Made by a program: the position numbers and the translations under genes | Notes under the pieces: generated by a model | Database searches by the model: none | Seen by the model: only the letters and a program-made list of their open reading frames with translations | Told to the model about the DNA's origin: nothing | DNA from: an uncultured Jannaschia sp. | GTDB lineage: Bacteria > Pseudomonadota > Alphaproteobacteria > Rhodobacterales > Rhodobacteraceae | Assembly: GCA_947494145.1 (NCBI GenBank) | Contig: CANLTZ010000001.1 | Location: 186,001-250,000 of the forward strand | Length of the DNA: 64,000 nt | Direction of reading: 5' to 3' | Part shown: positions 7,695 through 16,714 of the stretch, one piece after another | Numbering within the stretch: the first letter of the stretch is position 1 | How the letters are laid out: every line of letters begins with the position of its first letter

Positions 7695-8234
7695 ATGGCC
7701 GACCCTGTCTCAGCCACTGCATGCGTTCTCGATGGCAATGCCGTTGGGATGCCTCAGCTTTGCGGCGATTGGTTCGCCAACCAGATTTTCTGGCTGCTGG
7801 TTACCCTGGTCGCCATCTATTTCGTCCTGTCGCGCATCGTCCTGCCCCGTATTTCTGCGGTGCTGGCCGAGCGGTCGGGCACTATATCCAACGACCTCGC
7901 CGCCGCCGAAGACCTTAAGCGTCAGGCCGTCGAGGCGGAGGAAACGTATCAAAAGGCCCTCGCCGACGCCCGCGCCGAAGCGCAGCGCATTTCGGGTGAG
8001 GCTCGTGCCGCTATCAATGCCGATTTGGAGGCTGCTATCGCCAAAGCTGATGAGCAGATCGCCGCGAAATCTGCGGAAAGCGAAAAGCAGATCGCCGAAA
8101 TCCGCGCAGGTGCCGTGGCCTCAGTGACCGAGGTTGCCAAGGATGTGGCCGTCGATATCGTCCAAGCCATGGGCGGTAAGGCTGACCAAACTGCTGTCGA
8201 CGCCGCCGTCGCGGCCCGCGTGAAGGGGAACTGA
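7695..8234 (+). CDS. atpF2: F0F1 ATP synthase subunit b'
   Basis: A 179-residue b' subunit, half of the heterodimeric b/b' peripheral stalk used by photosynthetic and related alphaproteobacteria. After a short N-terminal region with two Cys there is one transmembrane helix (about 30-49, [14 protein letters not shown]) and V-L-P-R-I. The rest is a long Ala/Glu/Lys-rich coiled coil. It is longer at the N-terminus than the b subunit, as usual for b'. The stop lies 3 bp before atpF. The symbol varies in the literature (atpF2, atpG, atpX). Confidence 0.93.
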   Translation: MADPVSATACVLDGNAVGMPQLCGDWFANQIFWLLVTLVAIYFVLSRIVLPRISAVLAERSGTISNDLAAAEDLKRQAVEAEETYQKALADARAEAQRISGEARAAINADLEAAIAKADEQIAAKSAESEKQIAEIRAGAVASVTEVAKDVAVDIVQAMGGKADQTAVDAAVAARVKGN

Positions 8235-8237
8235 GCC

Positions 8238-8792
8238 ATGCGTTATCTGCTGCCGCTAACCCTTGCCGCCACGCCCGCATTCGCCGCGTCGGACAAGCCG
8301 TTTCTGAGCTTGGCCAATACCGACTTCGTGGTCACGATCGGCTTCCTCGTCTTCATCGGCATCCTGGTCTATTTCAAGGTACCCGCGCTTTTGATGGGTA
8401 TGCTGGACGACCGTGCCAAAGGCATCCAATCAGACTTGGATGAGGCGCGCGCGCTGCGCGAAGAAGCACAGACGGTACTTGCCTCCTATGAGCGCAAGAC
8501 CCGCGAAGCCCAAGAACAGGCCGAAGAAATCGTTGCCGCTGCCAAGGCAGACGCGCAGGCCGCCGCCGACCAGGCGCGGGTCGATCTGGAAGCGAGCGTC
8601 CAGCGCCGCCTCGCGGCTGCCGAAGATCAGATCGAAAGCGCCAAGGCCGCCGCTATTCGCGAAGTCCGCGATCGGGCCATCGCTGTGGCCACCGCCGCCG
8701 CCGGTGAGGTGGTCGCCAAGCAGATGACCGCTGCCGAGGCAAACGCGCTCATCGATACGTCCATCGAGACGGTCTCCGCCAAGCTTCACTGA
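8238..8792 (+). CDS. atpF: F0F1 ATP synthase subunit b
   Basis: A 184-residue subunit b of the stator stalk. The N-terminus M-R-Y-L-L-P-L-T-L-A-A-T-P-A-F-A resembles a cleavable signal, as seen in other alphaproteobacterial b subunits. It is followed by one transmembrane helix (about 32-50, T-I-G-F-L-V-F-I-G-I-L-V-Y-F) and K-V-P. A long Ala/Glu/Gln coiled coil runs to the C-terminus. It starts 3 bp after the b' gene and ends the operon: a strong terminator begins 22 bp later. F1 genes are not in the window, which is normal for this group. Confidence 0.95.
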   Translation: MRYLLPLTLAATPAFAASDKPFLSLANTDFVVTIGFLVFIGILVYFKVPALLMGMLDDRAKGIQSDLDEARALREEAQTVLASYERKTREAQEQAEEIVAAAKADAQAAADQARVDLEASVQRRLAAAEDQIESAKAAAIREVRDRAIAVATAAAGEVVAKQMTAAEANALIDTSIETVSAKLH

Positions 8793-8814
8793 CCCCGCGT
8801 CGCACAAGCGCTGT

Positions 8815-8843
8815 AAAAGAGGCGTCCCCAGGGCGCCTCTTTT
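8815..8843 (+). terminator. Rho-independent terminator of the F0 operon
   Basis: Ten-base perfect arms (AAAAGAGGCG at 8815-8824 and CGCCTCTTTT at 8834-8843) enclose a 9-base loop, and the right arm runs into the T tract. It lies 22 bp after the atpF stop. The A and T ends would also let it work on the opposite strand. Confidence 0.88.
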
Positions 8844-9066
8844 CGCGTTTGATTGCTGGGCTCCGGGTCCGCCATTGGTGTATCGTCAAAGACCGCTCAC
8901 TCGGCACGCCTGAGTTCTGCGTCCGATTCCCCCACCGCGTCACGCGATGCTGACCCAAGGCCCCGGCCTGTCGGACCTGAACCGGGCGTTCGGCCTGCAT
9001 GTGTGTCGGCACCAGGATCGTCGAGGCGAAACTTGACCGCGTGTACTTCCCATGTGAACGCAATGG

Positions 9067-9438
9067 ATGGAACAGATTAGCCGACAACTGCTCTATCAGC
9101 GACTCCGCAACAGAGTGATAGATCTGTTCGAAATGCATTCCACCTTCGAGGATACCTTGGGCGCGTTTGAGATGATCGACATGGTAGATGAATTTCTGCC
9201 GCTCGATTTTGAGCAAGCACCCAACGTGTTCAGCGAAAGGGAGAAAGCAGCTATCTCTGAGTTTATGGTACTTGCCAATCGTGCGGCAGACGCAACTCAC
9301 GAGAACACGTGGGATGTCGATTGGTTCAATGGTTCACAAGAATGGGTGTGGTTATCTGGCAGCGCGAAGCGCGGCCTGATCATCTTCTCAGAACGAGGGC
9401 GTTTTTCAGAGCAAGAAGAGGAGGATTTGACCTCGTAA
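9067..9438 (+). CDS. Orphan acidic protein of unknown function
   Basis: A 123-residue acidic protein with no signal peptide or membrane segment. It is rich in Phe, Glu and Asp. The last third has a tight aromatic pattern (W-D-V-D-W-F-N-G-S-Q-E-W-V-W-L-S-G). I recognise no family. Small acidic proteins of this look include immunity proteins, but no toxin gene is adjacent. The local base composition is clearly lower in GC than the ATP synthase genes and HrpB, and the gene is flanked by 223 bp and 431 bp of apparently noncoding sequence, which suggests acquisition. The ATG at 9067 lacks a strong Shine-Dalgarno site. Confidence 0.55.
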   Translation: MEQISRQLLYQRLRNRVIDLFEMHSTFEDTLGAFEMIDMVDEFLPLDFEQAPNVFSEREKAAISEFMVLANRAADATHENTWDVDWFNGSQEWVWLSGSAKRGLIIFSERGRFSEQEEEDLTS

Positions 9439-9869
9439 GACGCGGCCTGTCTCGGCTGAACCGACGTCTTCGCGGCACCGTGCGCCAAGGGCTTCTGTCT
9501 TTTGGGCCAGATACGTCACCTAGAGGTCAAAATCATCTGACACCCCGCACACTGTACGTGCAACGACCCCTGGTGTGCGCAAAAGGCGGACGCGCCCGCG
9601 TTGCGCAACCGGCACAAACACCCCAGAGCCGTTCGCCCTGATACTCCACCTACGGCCCCTCGCCGGAAGGTCCCCAAGGCTAAGCTCCCACATGGCCCCC
9701 CGTTCAACCATCGAAGTGCGTTTGTCGGGCTGACAGGCCGCGCAGTTGGCGCAACGGTTCCTGACATTCCAGCCGCACTCGATTTCATGCCTGCACAAAC
9801 CGGCCTAAGCTCACCGCATCACAACAAACGGACCGCCAGCATGCCACCCACCCAACCAGGCGCGACCCC
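9439..9869. other. 431-bp gap with no recognisable gene
   Basis: Open frames here are short, Pro/Arg/Ser-rich and without family resemblance. No tRNA, terminator or repeat stands out. It may be decayed sequence beside the orphan gene at 9067. Confidence 0.5.
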
Positions 9870-10676
9870 ATGAAGGGTTGGCAGGACATGGACCAAGCCA
9901 CGCTGGATGACGCCTATCTGAACGCCGACTACATCCCCGGTGCCGAGACGTTTCCACCCCGTTGGCAGGCCGAGGCAGCCGCCTTTCGCGCCACGGCGCG
10001 CGGCGAAACCGATCTGCCCTATGGTGATGGGCCCCGCGACCGCTTCGACTTGTTTCTGCCCGATGGCCCACACAAAGGCCTCATGGTCTTCATCCATGGC
10101 GGCTATTGGCGCCGCTTCGGCCGCTCCGACTGGTCGCACTTGGCACGCGGCGCGTTGGTCCGGGGCCATGCGGTGGCCATGCCGGGCTATCCCCTCGTCC
10201 CTGAGGTGCGCATCGCCGAGATCACTGCCCGTATGACCCGCGCGGTGGACGCCGCCGCTGCCCGCGTGTCCGGCCCCATCTGCCTGACCGGGCATAGCGC
10301 GGGGGGGCACCTTTGTGGCCGCATGGTCATGGCCGATGCCGCGCCCGCCTGTGCCGACCGCATCGTCACTTGCGTTCCCATCAGTCCCGTCGCAGATCTG
10401 CGCCCCCTTATCCTCCAGACGCTCAACGCTGAGTGGCGCCTGGATGCGGCCGAAGCCCAGGCCGAAAGTGCCGCCTTGGGCAGCCCCCTCCCGCAGCCAC
10501 GGATTGCCGTCCATGTGGGGGCCGAGGAACGCCCAGCCTTCCTCTGGCAAGCCGAAGCCCTTGCCAAGGCTTGGTCCACCCCGCTGCGCGTGGTCCCAAA
10601 TCGCCACCATTTCGATGTGATCGACGCGTTGACCGATCCCGAAAGCGCGCTCCTGGCCGATATCCTGCACACCTAG
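9870..10676 (+). CDS. Alpha/beta hydrolase of the arylformamidase (AFMID-like) group
   Basis: A 268-residue alpha/beta hydrolase. The oxyanion-hole motif H-G-G-Y-W is at residues 76-80, the nucleophile Ser143 is in G-H-S-A-G, and a C-terminal His (246 or 247) lies in R-H-H-F-D. The H-G-G-Y-W pattern and the A-Y-x-N-x-x-Y-I-P-G start are typical of kynurenine formamidase-like hydrolases, so hydrolysis of N-formylkynurenine or another small ester or amide is plausible. No kynureninase or tryptophan dioxygenase gene lies nearby, so the pathway is not proven. It is convergent with hrpB. Confidence 0.8.
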   Translation: MKGWQDMDQATLDDAYLNADYIPGAETFPPRWQAEAAAFRATARGETDLPYGDGPRDRFDLFLPDGPHKGLMVFIHGGYWRRFGRSDWSHLARGALVRGHAVAMPGYPLVPEVRIAEITARMTRAVDAAAARVSGPICLTGHSAGGHLCGRMVMADAAPACADRIVTCVPISPVADLRPLILQTLNAEWRLDAAEAQAESAALGSPLPQPRIAVHVGAEERPAFLWQAEALAKAWSTPLRVVPNRHHFDVIDALTDPESALLADILHT

Positions 10677-10728
10677 CGAGGAAGGCTGCGGCCCCAGCGG
10701 GGCGGCAAAAGCCCGACGAGCGACCCCC

Positions 10729-13089
10729 TCACGCCCCTCGCGGCTTCGCCCGCGTCGTGGGCGCGGCTGCCAGCGGATCCTCTGGCCAAGGGTGGCGCGG
10801 ATATTGCCCGCGCATGTCCTTTCGCACATCGGCATAGGCCCCCGCCCAAAACCCCGGCAGGTCTTGGGTGATCGCGATGGGCCGCCCGGCAGGTGACAGA
10901 AGCTCCATCCGCAAAGCCGTACCACCCACTTCGGGGTGCCGCGCCTCGCCCAGAACCTCTTGCAAGCGCAAGGACACCGTCGGGATTTCTGGTCCGTAAT
11001 CAATCGACACCCGACGCCCCAGTGGCGTGCGATAGGCAGCGGGCGCGATCCGGTCCAAGGCTTGCCCGTCCTGCCACCCAAGCCAAGCCGACAACGCCTC
11101 GAACGGGTCGAACCGGCCCAGCCCGTCTACATCCCGCAACCCTTCGGCAAAGGGTAGAAACCAGTCTTCCAGGGCGGCCAGCAGTCCCGCATCGGACACA
11201 TCGCGCAAACCCGCCACGGCAATCCGCGCCCTGAGCAGCCGCGCGCGCTTCGTCCAGTCCAGGCATCCCGCGCCAAGCGCGCGCACGCCTTCCAGCAAGG
11301 CGGCAGCAACGGCCTCCCCAGGTGCCTCTGCCCAGGGCCGGTCATCCAGCGCGATGGCGCCGAGACGCTCCTGCCGCCTTGCCTCCACCCGCCGGTGCCG
11401 CTCCGACCAATGGCAGGTCTCGACCCAACGGATGCGGTCGCCCGCCACTTCGCGCAGTTCCGCCTCGCTGATGGCCAGGGCCCGGCGCACCCGCGCCTCT
11501 GTGCGATCGCCGTCCAAGTCGCAGGCCACGATCAGCCGCGCGGCAGACAGCGCATCACCCTTTTCCATCCGCGCGCCCTTGCCACCCGACAGCAACCAGC
11601 GCGGCGCATCGCCTTTCCGCCGCAGCCCGATGCGATCGGGGTAAGCCAATGCTAACCGTTGTGCATCGCTCAGGGCCGCCCCCGCTTCATAGCGCTGCAA
11701 CCGCTTGGCCTCCGCCCGCGCTTCCTGCGTTGGCTGCCGCAGCGCCGCGGTCAAATCCACCGAGCCCGGCGCGCTGCGCGTCGCCAGTACCCCGGCCAAA
11801 GCAGCCGAACCTCGACCTCCAAGCAGCACCATATGACCCAGACGCGGATGCAGCGGCAGCTTCGCCAAGGCCCGCCCATGGTCCGTGATCCGCCCCTCCG
11901 ACAAGGCGCCCAAACCCTCAAGCAAGTCCCGTGCCTCGCGCAGCGCCCCCGCGGGCGGGGGCGTCAGGAAGGCCAGATCATCCGATCCCCACGCCGCCAG
12001 TTCGAGCGCCAAGGCGGCCAAGTCCGCCCGTTCGATTTCGGGCGGGGGGAAGGCGGCCAACCCACCTTCTTCCCCTTTTGTCCAATTGGCATAGGCCATG
12101 CCGTCCGCCACCCGACCCGCCCGGCCCGCGCGTTGCGTGGCCTCGGCCCGGGTGACCCGCTCGGTGACAAGCCGCGACATACCCGATGACGGATCGAACC
12201 GCGCCCGCCGCGCGCGTCCTCCATCCACCACCGCCCGGATCCCCGGCAATGTCAGCGAGGTTTCCGCGATGGCAGTGGCCAGGACAACCTTGCGCTGCCC
12301 TTTGGCCGCCGGCGCGATGGCCGCGCGCTGCGCTTTGAACGGCAGCGCACCGTAAAGCGGATGCACCTCCACATTGCCCGCCACTGCGCCTTGCAAGGCC
12401 GACGCACAGCGCCGGATCTCCCCTTCGCCGGGCAAGAAGGCCAGCACATCGCCTTCGTTCTGGTCCGACAGTGCCTCCAAGACCAGCGCGGCCACTTGCG
12501 CCTCCAGCCGCTGGCCATCGGGTGGCGGGCGGTCGCGCCAACGCCGGACCACCGGGAAGGCGCGGCCTTCGGCGGTCACGATGGGCGCGTCCAGCAGCCG
12601 CGCCACGGGTGCGGCATCCAACGTGGCCGACATCACGACAAGGGCCAGGTCTGGCCGCAGCGCCTGCCGCGCCTCCCAGGTCAGGGCCAGGCCCAGATCG
12701 GCGTTTAAGGAGCGTTCGTGGAATTCATCGAAGATCACCGCCCCGATGCCGGGCAGGTCGGGGTCGGATTGCACCATCCTGGTCAGAATGCCCTCCGTGA
12801 CCACTTCGATCTGTGTGGTCTTCGACACCTCCGACGCCCCGCGCATCCGGTAGCCTACGCGCTGTCCCAACGGCTCCCCAAGCGTCTGCGCCATGCGCGC
12901 CGCGGCCGCCCGGGTGGCCAGGCGCCGGGGCTCCAGCATGATGATCCGGCCGTCGATGGCGTCCAACAGGGCCAACGGCACGCGGGTCGTCTTGCCCGCC
13001 CCGGGCGGCGCTTGCAGCACTGCAAGGCCATGCTCCTCAATCGCCGCCAGAAGGGCGGGCAGCGCGTCGTCGACGGGCAGGCGGGTCAT
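10729..13089 (-). CDS. hrpB: ATP-dependent helicase HrpB
   Basis: A 786-residue DExH helicase. Walker A reads A-P-P-G-A-G-K-T-T at 27-35, motif II is D-E-F-H near residue 120, and motif III is S-A-T. Motif VI is seen as Q-R-A-G-R-A-G-R. A long HrpB-specific C-terminal region ends in the P-A-G-R-P-I-A-I-T-Q-D-L-P-G-F-W segment. The biological role of HrpB is not well defined; RNA or RNP remodelling is the usual inference. The ATG at 13089 overlaps the upstream gene's stop by four bases (ATGA). A longer in-frame start at 13173 lies inside that gene and is unlikely. Confidence 0.93.
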   Translation of the reverse strand: MTRLPVDDALPALLAAIEEHGLAVLQAPPGAGKTTRVPLALLDAIDGRIIMLEPRRLATRAAAARMAQTLGEPLGQRVGYRMRGASEVSKTTQIEVVTEGILTRMVQSDPDLPGIGAVIFDEFHERSLNADLGLALTWEARQALRPDLALVVMSATLDAAPVARLLDAPIVTAEGRAFPVVRRWRDRPPPDGQRLEAQVAALVLEALSDQNEGDVLAFLPGEGEIRRCASALQGAVAGNVEVHPLYGALPFKAQRAAIAPAAKGQRKVVLATAIAETSLTLPGIRAVVDGGRARRARFDPSSGMSRLVTERVTRAEATQRAGRAGRVADGMAYANWTKGEEGGLAAFPPPEIERADLAALALELAAWGSDDLAFLTPPPAGALREARDLLEGLGALSEGRITDHGRALAKLPLHPRLGHMVLLGGRGSAALAGVLATRSAPGSVDLTAALRQPTQEARAEAKRLQRYEAGAALSDAQRLALAYPDRIGLRRKGDAPRWLLSGGKGARMEKGDALSAARLIVACDLDGDRTEARVRRALAISEAELREVAGDRIRWVETCHWSERHRRVEARRQERLGAIALDDRPWAEAPGEAVAAALLEGVRALGAGCLDWTKRARLLRARIAVAGLRDVSDAGLLAALEDWFLPFAEGLRDVDGLGRFDPFEALSAWLGWQDGQALDRIAPAAYRTPLGRRVSIDYGPEIPTVSLRLQEVLGEARHPEVGGTALRMELLSPAGRPIAITQDLPGFWAGAYADVRKDMRGQYPRHPWPEDPLAAAPTTRAKPRGA

Positions 13090-13790
13090 TGGCGGCGCAA
13101 AACCGCGTCGCCATAGCGCGTGGCCGCGCGCATCTCCACGACGCGCATCGAACCCGTGCCATCCGGCGCCCAAGTCAGCGTGAAGGGAAAGCTTGTCCGT
13201 TTTGCCATGTCTTCGGGGTCATAACCCGCCACACGCCGCCATTCGCCCGCGCAGGTGGCGGTGCCGTCGGCGCGGGCCGTGGGCGCACCAAGCACCAGAT
13301 CGCCCGCCCTGCGCCCATCGAAGGCACGCAAGGTGACATCGCAGATTTCGCCAGCCGGGCGGGCGCGCAACGCCGCCCACATGACGCTGACCGGGTCAGC
13401 GCGCCCCGACTGCGTGGCGGGGTCCAGATCCCACGGCTCGGATTCCGGCGCCGGATCGATGGAAACCCGCGGCACCCCATTGCGATAGCGCAGCTGAACC
13501 GTTCCCCGATTGCGTCCCATCTCATCACGCAGCACCGCTTCAGATGGCGCGGGCTGGCTGCCGCGCATCTGCCCCCGCGCCTCGGCGGCAAAGTCAAACG
13601 CCGAAATCAAATCCACCACTCCGGTCGAGGCCATGCGCGCCGCGACTGCATATACCGCACCGTCCTGCCGCCCATCCATGGCGATTTGCGCCGCCGTCAG
13701 CCCGCGCAATCCCAGATCAAAGCGCATCTCCTCCTGCGCGCTGGCAGGCAGGGCTGTCAAAACCAGGACTGAAAGCAAGCGGATGGACAT
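13086..13790 (-). CDS. Exported DUF3108 family protein
   Basis: A 234-residue protein with a clear Sec signal peptide (M-S-I-R-L-L-S-V-L-V-L-T-A-L-P-A-S-A, cleavage about residue 18). The remainder matches the DUF3108 pattern: a beta-rich periplasmic domain with the F-D-L-G-L-R-G-L-T-A-A start and a central D-P-V-S-V-M-W-A segment. Function unknown; periplasmic or outer-membrane associated. The stop overlaps the HrpB start (ATGA), so the pair is cotranslated. Upstream frames that extend to 14054 run through a hairpin-rich noncoding stretch and are not accepted. Confidence 0.8.
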   Translation of the reverse strand: MSIRLLSVLVLTALPASAQEEMRFDLGLRGLTAAQIAMDGRQDGAVYAVAARMASTGVVDLISAFDFAAEARGQMRGSQPAPSEAVLRDEMGRNRGTVQLRYRNGVPRVSIDPAPESEPWDLDPATQSGRADPVSVMWAALRARPAGEICDVTLRAFDGRRAGDLVLGAPTARADGTATCAGEWRRVAGYDPEDMAKRTSFPFTLTWAPDGTGSMRVVEMRAATRYGDAVLRRQ

Positions 13791-13862
13791 GGCATTCCTC
13801 TCTGTTCGCTCCTGATCATAGCGCCCCGCCCCCCGACCACCAGACCACGCCCCTCCTTCATC

Positions 13863-13918
13863 CTGGCTGAAATACTCCGGGGGGAGTCGCGCTTTGCGCG
13901 ACGGGGGGCTGGCCCCCC
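13863..13918. repeat. REP-like double-hairpin intergenic element
   Basis: The segment opens with CTGGCTGAAATACTCC, followed by a 7-bp perfect stem (GTCGCGC at 13886-13892 with GCGCGAC at 13896-13902) and at once a second stem (GGGGGG with CCCCCC around CTGG, 13903-13918). It lies between divergent genes, so it is not a terminator of either. From memory, similar intergenic segments recur in roseobacter genomes; short relatives of the CTGG...AAATACTC start occur at about 56478 and, inverted, at about 60371. Confidence 0.5.
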
Positions 13919-14002
13919 GCCCCCGTCGCAATGCGTACCAAACATCGCCGACCGAAGGCACGCAGCCTTGCCAAGCCGAGCCTGTGCACGCCAACCTGGC
14001 CC

Positions 14003-14443
14003 ATGACTCCCACCTGCATCTTCTGTGACATCGCCGCCGGTCGCGCGCCGGCAAGCGTGATCCATGAAGACGATCAATGCCTGGCCTTCCTCAACATCCG
14101 TCCCGTCCGAGAAGGGGAGTTCATGGTGATCCCCCGCGCCCATATCGATCATTTCACTGATCTGCCGGACGACCTCGCCGTCCATATCATGGTCACGGCC
14201 CAACACCTCGCCCGCCAGGCGCAATCCGTCCTGCGGCCGCTCCGCATGGGCTATGTCGTCCACGGCTTCGGCGTGCCCCACGCCCATCTCAACGTCATCC
14301 CCATGGCCGACCCGGGCGATATCGTCTCCGCCCGTCATATCGACGCGCCGGGGGGCTTCCGCATCACGCTGGATAGCCTGCCCGCGCCAGACCGTGCCGC
14401 CCTCGACCGGATGGCGGCACGGTTGCGGGGGGCGGCGGGCTAG
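14003..14443 (+). CDS. HIT family protein with a variant active-site triad
   Basis: A 146-residue histidine-triad protein, expected to be a nucleotide hydrolase or transferase. Zinc-type cysteines C-I-F-C are at residues 5-8, and the N-terminal I-P-R-A-H-I-D-H segment is present. The triad region reads P-H-A-H-L-N-V-I-P, so the first two positions are His93 and His95 while the third is Asn97 instead of His. The nucleophilic middle His is kept. The ATG at 14003 fits the family N-terminus. MeaB follows after 15 bp on the same strand, so co-transcription is likely. Confidence 0.85.
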   Translation: MTPTCIFCDIAAGRAPASVIHEDDQCLAFLNIRPVREGEFMVIPRAHIDHFTDLPDDLAVHIMVTAQHLARQAQSVLRPLRMGYVVHGFGVPHAHLNVIPMADPGDIVSARHIDAPGGFRITLDSLPAPDRAALDRMAARLRGAAG

Positions 14444-14458
14444 GGCAAGCCTTGATCC

Positions 14459-15427
14459 ATGGAAGACGATCCCCTTCTCTCACCCATCCTGGCCGGTGAC
14501 CGCCGCGCCTTGGCCCGCGCCATCACGCTGGTGGAAAGCACCCGACCCGATCACCGTGCGCGGGCCACCGCACTTTTGGACGGGTTGCGCGCGGCGGGGC
14601 GGCAGGCGCTGCGCATCGGGCTTTCGGGCACACCAGGCGTGGGCAAATCCACTTTCATCGAAGCCTTCGGGACACGTCTGACGGCCCAGGGCAGCCGCGT
14701 GGCCGTCCTGGCCGTCGATCCGAGCAGTGCGCGCACCGGCGGCTCCATCCTGGGTGACAAGACGCGGATGGACGCGCTGTCGCGCAACCCAAACGCCTTC
14801 ATCCGCCCGTCACCCGCCGCGCGCCAATTGGGCGGCGTGGCGCGCCGATCGCGTGAAGCCGTCAGCCTGTGCGAGGCGGCGGGCTTCGATATCGTGCTGA
14901 TCGAAACGGTGGGCGTCGGCCAATCTGAGACGATGGTGGCCCAAATGTGCGACCTGTTCGTCTTGCTGCTGGCGCCAGCGGGCGGGGATGAGTTGCAGGG
15001 CGTCAAGCGCGGCATCATGGAAATCGCCGACCTGATCCTGGTGAACAAGGCCGATGGCGATCTGAAAGCCGCCGCCATGCGGACTGTGGCCGATTATGCC
15101 GGTGCGCTGCGCCTGCTGCGCAAACGCCCGCAGGACCCGGACGGCTATCCCCGCGCCATGCCCGTTTCCGCCGTCGAAGGGACCGGACTCGATACGGCCT
15201 GGCAAGCCATGGTGGACCTCGCGGATTGGCGCCACCGCGCCAGCCATTGGGAGGCGACGCGCGCCGCCCAGGCCGCCCATTGGTTCGAGGCCGAGCTTCG
15301 TGACGCCCTTCTGGCCCAGCTTGATACCCCCGCGACGCGGGCGCGTATGGCCGACCTGTCCGCCGAGGTGGCGCAGGGAAAGCGCACGCCGGAAGCGGCC
15401 GCGCGCGACATGCTGGCGCAGCTTTAG
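14459..15427 (+). CDS. meaB: Methylmalonyl-CoA mutase-associated GTPase MeaB
   Basis: A 322-residue G3E-family GTPase that protects and reloads adenosylcobalamin in methylmalonyl-CoA or related acyl-CoA mutases. Walker A is G-T-P-G-V-G-K-S at 57-64. It has the [19 protein letters not shown] switch region, the E-T-V-G-V-G-Q-S-E segment, and N-K-A-D for guanine specificity. Length is normal. The mutase genes are not in this window, although a B12 synthesis cluster lies 40 kb away. It probably shares a transcript with the HIT gene. Confidence 0.93.
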   Translation: MEDDPLLSPILAGDRRALARAITLVESTRPDHRARATALLDGLRAAGRQALRIGLSGTPGVGKSTFIEAFGTRLTAQGSRVAVLAVDPSSARTGGSILGDKTRMDALSRNPNAFIRPSPAARQLGGVARRSREAVSLCEAAGFDIVLIETVGVGQSETMVAQMCDLFVLLLAPAGGDELQGVKRGIMEIADLILVNKADGDLKAAAMRTVADYAGALRLLRKRPQDPDGYPRAMPVSAVEGTGLDTAWQAMVDLADWRHRASHWEATRAAQAAHWFEAELRDALLAQLDTPATRARMADLSAEVAQGKRTPEAAARDMLAQL

Positions 15428-15668
15428 CGGTTCTTGACACGCGGATCGTTTATTTTTTTGAAAACCCGCGATCACGGGTGGAGCCACATAAATTGATCTA
15501 ACATATTGGTTTTATTTCTACACATGGTCAAAGCCGCGTCCCGGGTGCCACAGCCAGTCCCCCCAAACAATGCAAAGGCCGCAAAAACGTGATATGCCCA
15601 CAAATCATGAGAGAGAGTTCCGCAGGCTTAGGGAATGATAACCTCTGAACTCGTTAGGGAGGCGAAGC

Positions 15669-16595
15669 ATGACCACCCCGCAGACGACCGAAACGGCAGA
15701 CATCCCATCTCTTTTCGCGACTGACTTTTCAGAGCTTCTCAATCATGGTGAGCTTCAGGGGATTGCGAAGGTCGACCCTCAGTCAAGTGCCCGAAACGTC
15801 GTCTTTGCACAGGTAAAGTTCCGGGTCGGGACCCATCAGTCTTTTATCGAAGCCAATGACACCGGCACTCTGATTCTTGCGGCCCAAGCCGACGGGGATC
15901 TGACGGCCCGCTTCGACGGCACCGCCTTCGACCATCACACGCGGTCCGGTTTCATGGTTTGGTCGCCCCCCGGCATCACCTAGGAATACGATTTCCGGGG
16001 CGACACGACCAATATCATGACGGCGATTTACCCTGACCTTCTGGCCAAGATTCGCGAACAAAACGATGAGTTGCGCGATATCCAACTTGATGAGCCTTGG
16101 ATGGCCTTTTCCCAGCCGCGGCTTTCGCGCATCGTGCTGGAACAAAACCGTCTGGTCCGGTCCGGTGAGATGGGCTGGCGATCCTTGGCAGATGCCAACA
16201 TGGTCCAATTGGTGGTGGAGTTGATGTGCGCGACGGCCCAGCGTGACACCAAGGGCACCAAGCCGCTTTCGCCGCACGAACTGGCCCTGATTGAAAACTA
16301 TGTCCGCGACCATCTCGACACCAATCTGGGCCTGCCCGAGGTTGCCGAATTGTCGGGCCGACCGCTCCATGGATTTTGCCGGGCCTTCAAGGCGGCAACC
16401 GGCGAAAGCTTCCACCGCTACACGATCAACCTGCGGCTTGAAGAAGCCGAGCGTCTGCTTTCGGAAACCGAGGCGCCGCTGGCCGAGATTGCCTATGCCA
16501 CGGGTTTCTCCTCTCAATCGCATTTCACGTCGACAATGGGGCGCTGGCGCGGCGTGACGCCCGGCCGCTTCCGCGCCGACGCCTGGGCGGCTTGA
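15669..16595 (+). pseudogene. AraC-family regulator interrupted by an in-frame TAG
   Basis: One continuous frame of 309 codons is split by a single TAG at 15981-15983 (codon 105). Before it, 104 residues form the sensor part. After it, the same frame continues at once (E-Y-D-F-R-G-D-T-T-N-I-M) and ends in an AraC DNA-binding domain: two helix-turn-helix motifs with L-P-E-V-A-E-L-S-G-R and L-A-E-I-A-Y-A-T-G-F-S-S-Q-S-H-F. The length restored by reading through fits the AraC family. This is either a real nonsense mutation, a sequencing error, or two pieces made separately: an ATG at 16017 could yield a 192-residue protein with the DNA-binding domain. Confidence 0.8.
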
Positions 16596-16614
16596 AACAC
16601 CGCGCCGCGCGCGC

Positions 16615-16643
16615 TTGACTGCGGCGCCCGCCTGCCCTATCAC
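16615..16643 (+). promoter_or_regulatory. Promoter of rpmB
   Basis: TTGACT at 16615-16620, a 17-bp spacer, and TATCAC at 16638-16643, placed 71 bp before the rpmB ATG. It sits just after the AraC gene stop, so rpmB appears to be transcribed on its own. Confidence 0.6.
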
Positions 16644-16714
16644 GCCGCGACCGCGGGGCCGTTTTTTGGCCCTGCACCTGTTTTCAACCCTTTGATCCCC
16701 GCGGAGTGGTCCCC

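Noticed and set aside
9516-9798. Minus-strand frames of about 90 residues in the gap after the orphan gene
   Set aside because: Cys/Arg/Gly-rich products with no ribosome binding site and no family resemblance. They overlap each other in different frames.
9819-11081. Long minus-strand frame opposite the alpha/beta hydrolase and end of hrpB
   Set aside because: Long antisense frames are expected at this GC content. The product is Gly/Arg/His-rich without domains, while the plus-strand hydrolase has a full catalytic set.
15428-15668. GC-rich inverted sequence (ACCCG...CGGGT) after meaB as a terminator
   Set aside because: On the plus strand no T-run follows it. On the minus strand a T-rich stretch follows, but no gene on that strand ends here.
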